Shown here: piece by piece, positions 1-4,965 of the stretch
How positions within the stretch are numbered: the first letter of the stretch is position 1
How the letters are laid out: each line of letters begins with the position of its first letter
Origin: B16-G9 sp964400655
GTDB taxonomy: Bacteria; Bacteroidota; Bacteroidia; Bacteroidales; F082
DNA: 5,048 bases
Direction of reading: 5' to 3'
Assembly: GCA_964400655.1 (NCBI GenBank)
Contig: CAYNVN010000116.1
Location: forward strand, 1-5,048
Notes under the pieces: generated by a model
The model's database searches: none
What the model saw: only the letters and a program-made list of their open reading frames with translations
What the model was told of the DNA's origin: nothing
Made by a program: the position numbers and the translations under genes

Positions 1-164
1 GTTTGAAATTCCTCGAAATAAACCAGTTTCCATGGACGAAAAGCTTTGTTAGATTTTGTTTTTCCGGCTTTATGTTCTTTTAAACGATTTTCAAGATTTT
101 CACAGTGACCTTTATAATGCCGGTGGTGGGATTCAGAAAACAATACGTATGCGTAGAAAGACAT
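1..164 (-). CDS. GIY-YIG nuclease family protein (UPF0213/YhbQ-like), 5' part only
   Basis: The reading frame starts with ATG at 164-162 and runs off the left edge, so only the first 54 residues are present. They match the N-terminal half of small single-domain GIY-YIG proteins: YAYVLFS (residues 4-10, the 'GIY' strand), HYKGH (16-20, the 'YIG' strand, here YKG), then ENRLKEHKAGK (25-35) with the conserved Arg27 and His31, then RPWKLVYFEEF (43-53). The family's usual length is about 80-100 residues, so roughly half is missing at the window edge. An in-frame TAA lies at the tRNA 3' end, and the ATG is the first good start after it. The gene lies only 19 nt downstream of the tRNA-Arg on the same strand, so it may be read from the tRNA promoter. 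The GIY-YIG fold is a metal-dependent DNA-cleaving fold, but the cellular role of this small subfamily is poorly defined. The family call is firm; the substrate is unknown. Confidence 0.85.
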   Translation of the reverse strand, partial: MSFYAYVLFSESHHRHYKGHCENLENRLKEHKAGKTKSNKAFRPWKLVYFEEFQ

Positions 165-183
165 CGTAGTTATTTGGAATTAG

Positions 184-255
184 TAGCCTCACCAGGACTC
201 GAACCTGGATCTAGAGTTTAGGAAACTCCTATTCTATCCCTTGAACTATGGGGCC
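184..255 (-). tRNA. tRNA-Arg (anticodon CCU)
   Basis: On the minus strand a full cloverleaf can be drawn. The acceptor strands are GGCCCCA and TGAGGCT with discriminator A at 184. The D stem is GTTC/GAAT, the anticodon stem is GGAGT/ACTCT with loop TTCCTAA, and the T stem is CCAGG/CCTGG around TTCGAGT. The loop gives anticodon CCT, which reads the AGG arginine codon. The variable loop is short (AGAT). CCA is not encoded: the bases after the discriminator are CTA. One acceptor pair is broken (C5 against A68) and the terminal pair is G1-U72. The gene sits between transaldolase and the GIY-YIG gene, with a candidate promoter 27 nt upstream. Confidence 0.95.
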
Positions 256-282
256 GTTGGCAGGTAACCTCCGGAAAGGCTG

Positions 283-314
283 CAAAAGTATAATTTTTCT
301 TTATATCCTTTCAA
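283..314 (-). promoter_or_regulatory. Candidate Bacteroidota-type promoter for tRNA-Arg
   Basis: Read on the minus strand, TACTTTTG (290-283) matches the -7 consensus TAnnTTTG exactly. A TTG (314-312) lies 21 nt upstream of it, as expected for the -33 box. The -33 box falls within the last codons of the transaldolase gene. The predicted transcript would start roughly 20 nt before the tRNA 5' end at 255. This is a consensus match only. Confidence 0.6.
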
Positions 315-1257
315 GAAAATATTTTTCCAGCCGGCGTAAATCGTTGCTGAAACGACGGATACCTTCCGACAGTTTTTCGTTGGCCATGGCATCGTCGTTA
401 AGTGCCCAGCGAAACTCCATTTCGTTGTAATGAACCTCCTCAATTTCCATGGCTTTTGCCTTTTCAACCGTCAGTTTCGGTTTAATATCAACAGTTGAAG
501 ATTCCAGCTCATCCAATAATGCGGGGGATATGGTTAACAGGTCGCAGCCGGCCAGTTCAATAATCTCCTCTTTGTTGCGGAAACTGGCACCCATAATTTC
601 GGTAGGAAATTCAAACTTTTTGTAATAGTTAAAAATATCGGTTACCGAATGAACTCCGGGATCTTCAGCGGCAGGAATATGATCAACGCCCCGCTCTTTT
701 TTATGCCAGTCCAAAATGCGCCCCACAAACGGCGAAATCAACGTAACACCGGCTTCGGCACAGGCAACGGCCTGAACCTTGTTAAACAGAAGGGTAAGAT
801 TGGTATGGATACCCTCCTTCTCTAAAATTTCGGCCGCTTTAATACCTTCCCATGTGGCGGCCACCTTTATCAAAACCCGTTCGCGTGAAATGCCCGCTTC
901 CTCATAAAGCCTTATCAGTCCCTTGGCATACGAAATGGTATCGTAAATACGGAACGACAAACGGGCATCCACTTCGGTGGAAACACGTCCGGGGACAATT
1001 TTTAAAATTTCAAGCCCGAAATTGACCGCAACTTTTTTTAAACCTCTTCTGAGTTTATGATGAATATCACCCTGTTCTTTACGGGCAAAAGCCACGGCAT
1101 CATCAATTAACAATTTATACTGAGGATTTTGTGCGGCGGCCAAAATCAGCGACGGATTGGTGGTAGCATCACGGGGTTGAAATTTTTTCATCGACTCAAA
1201 ATCACCGGTATCGGCAACCACCGTTGTATATTGCCTTAATTGTTCAAGCGTGTTCAT
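301..1257 (-). CDS. tal: Transaldolase (TalB type)
   Basis: A 318-residue cytoplasmic enzyme of the non-oxidative pentose phosphate pathway. It moves a three-carbon dihydroxyacetone unit between sedoheptulose 7-phosphate and glyceraldehyde 3-phosphate, giving erythrose 4-phosphate and fructose 6-phosphate. The sequence aligns along its whole length with E. coli TalB (317 residues), one residue out of register. It begins LRQYTTVVADTGD with Asp16, then ATTNPSLIL with Asn34, then STEVDARLS with Glu95. VLIKVAATW follows with the Schiff-base Lys131, then NLTLLF (153-158), ISPFVGRILDW (174-184) and MGASFRN (222-228). All expected catalytic residues are present and the length is normal, so this is a full-size TalB rather than the short MipB/TalC type. 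The ATG at 1257-1255 gives the usual family N-terminus. It is divergent from the DUF3098-uppP-truB operon and is followed 45 nt later by tRNA-Arg. No terminator is visible after it. Confidence 0.97.
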   Translation of the reverse strand: MNTLEQLRQYTTVVADTGDFESMKKFQPRDATTNPSLILAAAQNPQYKLLIDDAVAFARKEQGDIHHKLRRGLKKVAVNFGLEILKIVPGRVSTEVDARLSFRIYDTISYAKGLIRLYEEAGISRERVLIKVAATWEGIKAAEILEKEGIHTNLTLLFNKVQAVACAEAGVTLISPFVGRILDWHKKERGVDHIPAAEDPGVHSVTDIFNYYKKFEFPTEIMGASFRNKEEIIELAGCDLLTISPALLDELESSTVDIKPKLTVEKAKAMEIEEVHYNEMEFRWALNDDAMANEKLSEGIRRFSNDLRRLEKYFLERI

Positions 1258-1283
1258 ATTATTTTTTCAAATTTATTTTGCTT

Positions 1284-1291
1284 CAAAGATA
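1284..1291 (-). promoter_or_regulatory. Candidate -7 box for transaldolase
   Basis: Minus-strand TATCTTTG (1291-1284) fits TAnnTTTG exactly and lies 26 nt upstream of the transaldolase ATG, giving a short leader of about 15-20 nt. No TTG is seen 19-21 nt further upstream, so the -33 part is weak or absent. The leader is A/T-rich with no Shine-Dalgarno sequence. Confidence 0.4.
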
Positions 1292-1360
1292 TTATCTCTT
1301 TTTTAAAAGAGGGCTCTGCTCTCAATAAAATCTCAAAAATCCCATACGAAAACATTCTTT

Positions 1361-1388
1361 CCGGTTGATGTTGTTTAAAGTTAACCGG
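1361..1388. repeat. Inverted repeat in the divergent tal / DUF3098 spacer
   Basis: CCGGTTGA (1361-1368) pairs with TTAACCGG (1381-1388) across a 12-nt loop, with one G-T wobble. It lies between the two candidate -7 boxes, about 78 nt upstream of the DUF3098 start and about 104 nt upstream of the transaldolase start. No T-run follows on either strand, so it does not look like a terminator. It could be a protein-binding site or chance. The rest of the 209-bp spacer shows no gene. Confidence 0.35.
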
Positions 1389-1442
1389 CACGCTTCACAC
1401 GAGTTTTTTAATATTTAACCCGTCACAACCTGTAATATTTAC

Positions 1443-1450
1443 TACTTTTG
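1443..1450 (+). promoter_or_regulatory. Candidate -7 box for the DUF3098-uppP-truB-nuclease operon
   Basis: TACTTTTG matches TAnnTTTG exactly and ends 16 nt before the ATG at 1467, so the leader would be only about 10 nt. No clear TTG stands 19-21 nt upstream (that stretch reads AACCCGTC), so strength is uncertain. It is the only good candidate seen ahead of the four-gene operon. Confidence 0.5.
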
Positions 1451-1466
1451 ACAAAAAATTATTCCG

Positions 1467-1727
1467 ATGAAAAATACCAAGCAAAAAAAACAGGACACAA
1501 ACGAACTGTTTGCATTTCATAAAGAGAATTACAAGTTTTTATTTCTTGGCCTTATTCTTTTGGCTTTGGGGTTTATTTTAATGATCGGCGGAGGTTCTGA
1601 TGATCCGTCAAAATTTAGTGATGCCATTTTTGATACACAACGACTTACCATTGCGCCCCTGTTACTTATTGCCGGCTTTACCGTTGAAGTGTGGGCCATC
1701 TTGAAACGACCCTCAACCAATAAATAA
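1467..1727 (+). CDS. DUF3098 family small membrane protein
   Basis: An 86-residue protein with a charged N-terminus (KNTKQKKQD). It has two predicted membrane helices at about residues 23-41 (FLFLGLILLALGFILMIGG) and 60-79 (LTIAPLLLIAGFTVEVWAIL). Between them is a short loop with GGGSDDPSKFSDAIFDTQR. The N-terminal FxxHKENYKFLFLGL, the LGFILMIGG stretch, the 'DP..F...IF..QR.TIAP' loop and the KRP near the C-terminus are the recognisable pattern of DUF3098, a family found in Bacteroidota. Function is unknown. From general knowledge its gene commonly sits between ftsX and uppP, which suggests a link to the cell envelope or division. Here no ftsX precedes it and the gene follows a divergent spacer. 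It starts the operon, 11 nt ahead of uppP. The upstream region has no Shine-Dalgarno sequence, and the ATG is chosen because the family motif begins shortly after it. Confidence 0.85.
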   Translation: MKNTKQKKQDTNELFAFHKENYKFLFLGLILLALGFILMIGGGSDDPSKFSDAIFDTQRLTIAPLLLIAGFTVEVWAILKRPSTNK

Positions 1728-1738
1728 AACCACCTGTT

Positions 1739-2524
1739 ATGACATGGTTTGAAGCGCTTGTACTTGCAATTGTTGAAGGATTAACCGAATTTCTTCCCGT
1801 ATCTTCCACCGGCCACATGATTCTTACCGAAGGCATCATGGGGATGAAAAGTAACGATTTCATTCAGGCTTTTATCATTAATATTCAGTTTGGTGCCATT
1901 TTATCGGTTGTGGTTCTTTATTGGAAACGCTTTTTCCAGTCGATGAAATTTTACTATAAACTGTTTGTGGCATTTTTGCCTGCCGCTTTTTTCGGGCTGC
2001 TGCTAAACGATTATATCGACCAGTTACTGGAAAGTGTTTATGTGGTTGCCGTAATGCTGATTATCGGCGGAGTAATACTGGTACTGGTTGACAAATGGTT
2101 TAAAACCACTTCGGAACACGGCAAAAGCGATGTTACTTACAAAAATGCGTTTGTAATAGGTTTGTTTCAGGTGCTGGCAATGATACCCGGAACCTCGCGC
2201 TCGGCAGCCACCATAATTGGGGGTATGGTTGAAAAAATGAACAAAAAAGCCGCTGCCGAATTTTCGTTTTTCCTTGCCGTTCCCACCATGGTAGCCGCTT
2301 CGGGATATAAACTGTTAAAAAACCATGAAGCCATAACATCCGATAATATCGGTATTTTGATTTTTGGAAATGTGGTTGCCTTTATCGTGGCGCTTCTTGC
2401 CATTAAATCATTCATATCTTTTCTTACCAATCACGGCTTTAAAATGTTTGGCTATTATCGTATTATTGTAGGACTTATCATCCTGATTCTGTACTTTCTG
2501 GGTGTTGATTTAACCATTTCCTGA
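1739..2524 (+). CDS. uppP: Undecaprenyl-diphosphatase UppP (BacA)
   Basis: A 261-residue inner-membrane enzyme. It removes a phosphate from undecaprenyl diphosphate so that the C55 lipid carrier can be reused for peptidoglycan and other surface polymers. Extra copies are known to give bacitracin resistance. Both signature motifs are intact: EGLTEFLPVSSTGH (residues 13-26) carries the E-x3-E pair Glu13/Glu17 and His26, and PGTSRSAAT (150-158) carries Arg154. Several hydrophobic helices follow the family layout, for example about 42-60, 74-90, 102-118, 174-190, 205-223 and 238-256. The length is normal for the family. The ATG is 11 nt after the DUF3098 stop, and the stop TGA shares its A with the truB ATG (TGATG), which points to translational coupling. 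No defects are seen. Confidence 0.97.
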   Translation: MTWFEALVLAIVEGLTEFLPVSSTGHMILTEGIMGMKSNDFIQAFIINIQFGAILSVVVLYWKRFFQSMKFYYKLFVAFLPAAFFGLLLNDYIDQLLESVYVVAVMLIIGGVILVLVDKWFKTTSEHGKSDVTYKNAFVIGLFQVLAMIPGTSRSAATIIGGMVEKMNKKAAAEFSFFLAVPTMVAASGYKLLKNHEAITSDNIGILIFGNVVAFIVALLAIKSFISFLTNHGFKMFGYYRIIVGLIILILYFLGVDLTIS

Positions 2525-3225
2525 TGGCTTTTAATTTTACAGAGGGCGAAGTATTGCTTATTGATAAACCGTTGGAGTGGACATCGTTTGACGTGGTTAA
2601 TTACATCCGTTCATTTTTACGTAAAATTTACGACTTAAAAAAACTTAAGGTAGGACACGCCGGTACCCTTGACCCGCTGGCAACCGGATTGCTGATAATT
2701 TGTACCGGAAAAATGACCAAGCGCATTGATGAATATCAGGGAATGGATAAGGTTTACACCGGACGCATGAAACTGGGTGCCACCACCCCTTCGTTTGATA
2801 AAGAAACCGAAGAGGATTACCATTTTGAAACCGGACATCTCACCGAAGAAGATTTAAAAGCGGCCGCCCGACTGTTTATGGGCGAAACGGAACAGGTACC
2901 ACCCCAATATTCGGCGGTAAAAATTAAAGGTAAACGGGCTTACGAACATGCCCGAAATAAGGAAACCGTTAATATTAAAACCCGCAAAGTTACCATAAGT
3001 GAATTTAATTTAACCGACATCCGTTTACCTTATGTCGATTTTTATGTTAAAAGCAGCAAGGGAACCTATATTCGTTCGCTGGTGCGCGATTTCGGCAGGG
3101 CACTCCAAAACGGTGCTTATCTGACCGAACTGCGACGAACCATGATTGGAGACTTTTCGGTTGAAAAGGCTTATTCGTTAGAGGCATTTAAAGAGGCGGT
3201 TCTTAAAGAAACAGGCAATGAATAA
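2524..3225 (+). CDS. truB: tRNA pseudouridine-55 synthase TruB
   Basis: A 233-residue enzyme that converts uridine 55 in the T loop of most tRNAs to pseudouridine, and is also known as a tRNA folding chaperone. It opens with GEVLLIDKPLEWTSFDVV (residues 8-25). The catalytic loop is GHAGTLDPLATGLL (44-57) with nucleophile Asp50. Further family motifs are PPQYSAVKIKGKRAYEHAR (126-144) and KGTYIRSLVRDFG (179-191). It is shorter than E. coli TruB because it ends soon after the catalytic domain and lacks a full C-terminal PUA-like domain. Such short forms are common in Bacteroidota and no truncation is implied. The gene overlaps uppP by 1 nt and the downstream nuclease gene by 8 nt. No regulatory site is seen inside the operon. 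Confidence 0.96.
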   Translation: MAFNFTEGEVLLIDKPLEWTSFDVVNYIRSFLRKIYDLKKLKVGHAGTLDPLATGLLIICTGKMTKRIDEYQGMDKVYTGRMKLGATTPSFDKETEEDYHFETGHLTEEDLKAAARLFMGETEQVPPQYSAVKIKGKRAYEHARNKETVNIKTRKVTISEFNLTDIRLPYVDFYVKSSKGTYIRSLVRDFGRALQNGAYLTELRRTMIGDFSVEKAYSLEAFKEAVLKETGNE

Positions 3226-4063
3226 TTCGACGGAAAACATTATAGTTGTAAAAAATACGGGCGAACGGGTACGTTTTGATGCGGAAAAACTAAAACAGGC
3301 CCTGCTCCGTTCCGGTGCTACCGACCGGGAAGCCGACCTTGTTGAAAAAGAGGTGTTAAGCCAGCTTTACGACGGTATTCATACCCGCAGAATTTATCAG
3401 ATTGCTTACAAGCTGCTGCGAAAAAAATCGCACCGTACAGCAGGCCGTTATAAACTTAAAAAAGCGGTGATGGAGCTGGGGCCGTCGGGATATCCTTTCG
3501 AGAAATTTATGGGCCGTTTGTTTGAAAACAGGGGATATAAAACAGAAGTGGGTGTAACGGTACAGGGAAAATGTGTTACACACGAAATAGATGTGATAGC
3601 CAACAACGGCCGGGAGCAAATAATGGTTGAATGTAAGTTCCACGGTAGTAAAACAAACAAAAGCGATGTTAAAGTTCCGCTCTATATTCATTCGAGGTTT
3701 TTGGATGTAAAAGCTTCGTGGGAGCAAAAAGAAGCGTTGAGGGGAATCGGGTTTTTCGGTATGGTTGCCACCAACACCCGCTTTACCGAAGATGCCGTTA
3801 AGTTTGCCAACTGCTCGGGACTCAGAATAATCAGCTGGGATTATCCGGCCGGAAACAGCCTGCGTGAATGGATCGACCAAAGCGGTTTTTATCCGATTAC
3901 CGCCCTGCAGTCGTTACGTAAAAAAGATAAAGAATTGTTGCTCGAAAATAATCTGGTATTGTGTCGCGAACTCGATTCAAACCGTAACCTGTTGAGGAAT
4001 TTGGGATTTGACAACAGCTCGATAAAAAAAATATTGACCGAAGCGGCAAAACTTATTGACTAA
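3218..4063 (+). CDS. ATP-cone domain fused to a PD-(D/E)XK (Mrr-like) nuclease
   Basis: A 281-residue protein with three parts. Residues about 8-90 resemble an ATP-cone, the nucleotide-sensing domain of NrdR and ribonucleotide reductase: IVVKNTGERVRFDAEKLKQALL (9-30), then an acidic helix, then RRIYQIAYKLLRKK (57-70). Residues about 92-205 form a restriction-endonuclease-like fold. They begin YPFEKFMGRLFENRGY (92-107), followed by HEIDVIA (122-128) with Asp125 and MVECKFHG (136-143) with the E-x-K pair Glu138/Lys140. The order D...ExK is intact, so activity is plausible. Residues about 225-281 are helical (LQSLRKKDKELLLENNLVLCREL, then NLGFDNSSIKKILTEAAKL) and may bind nucleic acid or oligomerise; I do not recognise this part. 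No methyltransferase or specificity gene is beside it, so a classical restriction system is unlikely. The start overlaps truB by 8 nt. The stop overlaps the convergent HEPN stop. Role unknown; a nucleotide-gated nuclease for repair or defence is inference. Confidence 0.8.
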   Translation: MNNSTENIIVVKNTGERVRFDAEKLKQALLRSGATDREADLVEKEVLSQLYDGIHTRRIYQIAYKLLRKKSHRTAGRYKLKKAVMELGPSGYPFEKFMGRLFENRGYKTEVGVTVQGKCVTHEIDVIANNGREQIMVECKFHGSKTNKSDVKVPLYIHSRFLDVKASWEQKEALRGIGFFGMVATNTRFTEDAVKFANCSGLRIISWDYPAGNSLREWIDQSGFYPITALQSLRKKDKELLLENNLVLCRELDSNRNLLRNLGFDNSSIKKILTEAAKLID

Positions 4064-4076
4064 CCGGCCGGTTTAA
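4060..4076. other. Tail-to-tail stop overlap containing a perfect 12-bp palindrome
   Basis: The plus-strand nuclease gene ends with TAA at 4061-4063 and the minus-strand HEPN gene ends with TAG at 4062-4060, so the two coding regions overlap by 4 bases. The bases 4062-4073 (AACCGGCCGGTT) are a perfect palindrome lying in the last HEPN codons. As RNA it gives only a very short stem and no strong T-run follows, so it is at best a weak two-way terminator. Confidence 0.6.
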
Positions 4077-4461
4077 CGATTAGCTTATCTGTTTCCTGAA
4101 TAAATTTTTCTGCTTTTGACTTTAGAAACAATACATCTTCTTCTTTGTGATCAACAAAATCATCATAGTCACCGGTTAATCGTTTATCAAATATAATTGA
4201 ATAAAATTTTCCAAATTCTTTGTCAATTCTCCCTGTTTTGACGAAATGTAAACCAAACATCTGCCTGACACCGGCATGGGTTTGTGCTTGTATTTTCTTG
4301 TTTATTAATAACGCATTAACTGCATAATAACAGGCATAGTACAACCTGTTAACAGCTGTATTCCATAATTTGTTTTCAATGAGAATATCAACCTCGTTAA
4401 GCGTTTCGTGTGCCCTGCTTAATCTGTATTTTACAATTTCTTTCCTTTCGGTATCCGTCAT
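4060..4461 (-). CDS. HEPN domain protein (UPF0332-like), partner of the MNT gene
   Basis: A 133-residue, mostly helical cytoplasmic protein. Its central helix NRLYYACYYAVNALL (38-52), the THAGVRQMFGLHFVKTG segment (61-77) and KRLTGDYDDF (93-102) are the hallmark of the HEPN/UPF0332 group. HEPN proteins paired with MNT nucleotidyltransferases are known in several cases to be RNase toxins. In those the active motif is RX4-6H, often RX4HXY near the C-terminus. Here the corresponding stretch is R94-LTGD-Y99, with Tyr where His is expected, and the R39 helix likewise has Tyr46 rather than His. This substitution appears typical of the subfamily, so activity cannot be assumed. The start overlaps the MNT stop by 4 nt (ATGA), as in coupled toxin-antitoxin pairs. 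Base composition varies, and the 60 bases 4081-4140 contain only 17 G+C by hand count. It is convergent with the nuclease gene. Confidence 0.85.
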   Translation of the reverse strand: MTDTERKEIVKYRLSRAHETLNEVDILIENKLWNTAVNRLYYACYYAVNALLINKKIQAQTHAGVRQMFGLHFVKTGRIDKEFGKFYSIIFDKRLTGDYDDFVDHKEEDVLFLKSKAEKFIQETDKLIVKPAG

Positions 4462-4775
4462 AGCAAAACTCCTTCATTTTGTACGTTTTCGTAAAATGGG
4501 GTTATCCTGTGTTTGCTTTCCCAATCTTTTTTCGATAAAATAAACGGGCTGATAATGATACCGGTTGAATACTCAATGTCATAAAGAGGATAAGCAATCT
4601 CTATTTCATCTTGCAATGAGATGTTTTCTTTATCAAGCAAAATAAGCACATCAATATCCGAATCTGCTTTTTCCTGCCCTCTGGCGTATGAACCATAAAG
4701 GATTACTTTGGCCTCCGGAGCAACGGATGCTACAGATGTTTTAATCATTTTAAGTATTTTATCACTATCGATCAT
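4458..4775 (-). CDS. MNT-type minimal nucleotidyltransferase (MntA-like)
   Basis: A 105-residue protein of the minimal nucleotidyltransferase family (polymerase-beta fold). The signature GSX10DXD is exact: Gly28-Ser29, ten residues, then Asp40-Ile-Asp42 inside ILYGSYARGQEKADSDIDVLILL. Asp66 or Glu68 could be the third acidic residue. The C-terminal ISPFILSKKDWESKHRITPFYENVQNEGVLL (75-105) matches a common form of this family. In characterised MntA/HepT pairs the MNT protein is the antitoxin and blocks the HEPN toxin by adding AMP to a tyrosine. By analogy this one would act on the downstream HEPN protein, with which it overlaps by 4 nt. The ATG at 4775 gives the usual N-terminus, but the -7 box ends only 4 nt upstream, so the mRNA would be nearly leaderless. 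Met10 is a less likely alternative start. Transfer into this site is plausible because the module is A+T-rich. Confidence 0.9.
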   Translation of the reverse strand: MIDSDKILKMIKTSVASVAPEAKVILYGSYARGQEKADSDIDVLILLDKENISLQDEIEIAYPLYDIEYSTGIIISPFILSKKDWESKHRITPFYENVQNEGVLL

Positions 4776-4779
4776 ATTA

Positions 4780-4809
4780 CAAAGGTACTAATTTATAACA
4801 ATCTTTCAA
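4780..4809 (-). promoter_or_regulatory. Promoter of the MNT-HEPN operon
   Basis: On the minus strand TACCTTTG (4787-4780) matches TAnnTTTG exactly, and TTG (4809-4807) lies 19 nt upstream, the expected -33 spacing. This is one of the two best two-part promoters in the window. The -7 box ends 4 nt before the MNT ATG, so transcription should begin at or within a few bases of the start codon. Confidence 0.7.
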
Positions 4810-4840
4810 CCTTTCAGGAGCAAGGTCGTCTGAAAGTTTG
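4807..4840. promoter_or_regulatory. Inverted repeat at the MNT-HEPN promoter (candidate operator)
   Basis: CAACCTTTCAG (4807-4817) and CTGAAAGTTTG (4830-4840) form an 11-bp inverted repeat with one mismatch and a 12-nt centre. Its inner arm contains the -33 TTG of the MNT-HEPN promoter. A third copy of the half-site core CTTTCA lies at 4803-4808, inside the spacer between the -33 and -7 boxes. The arrangement suits a repressor site, perhaps for self-control by the toxin-antitoxin products, but no binding protein is identified. Confidence 0.45.
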
Positions 4841-4897
4841 AGGCGAAAGAGTTATTTACGAACACTAACAACGGAAACAAATCAATTTTCCTTTTCA

Positions 4898-4932
4898 TTT
4901 CTTTGTGGCGACAAAGAAACGAAACAAAGAAA
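4898..4932. repeat. Hairpin with a duplicated arm (possible dispersed repeat fragment)
   Basis: TTTCTTTGT (4898-4906) pairs perfectly with ACAAAGAAA (4911-4919) around loop GGCG. The same nine bases ACAAAGAAA recur at 4924-4932, so the left arm could pair with either copy. From memory, similar TTTCTTTGTGGCGACAAAGA text recurs in many Bacteroidota genomes, but copy number here cannot be seen from one window. Confidence 0.5.
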
Positions 4933-4965
4933 GCGCCCGGAAACGAATGCTTCGGCCCGCTCTGT

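Noticed and set aside
246..467. Additional small open frames overlapping the tRNA and the transaldolase end
   Set aside because: They are in other frames of a clear tRNA and a full-length transaldolase gene and show no family features.
3356..3880. A 174-codon open frame on the minus strand
   Set aside because: It lies wholly opposite the ATP-cone/nuclease gene, whose domains and motifs are clear. Its translation resembles no protein family.
4062..4073. The AACCGGCCGGTT palindrome as a strong two-way terminator
   Set aside because: With a minimal loop only a 4-bp stem can form and there is no run of T on either side, so it is kept only as a structural remark.
4806..4898. A 30-codon minus-strand open frame starting MKRKIDLFPLL
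   Set aside because: It starts inside the hairpin repeat, ends in the promoter/operator region, has no family resemblance, and is short enough to be chance.
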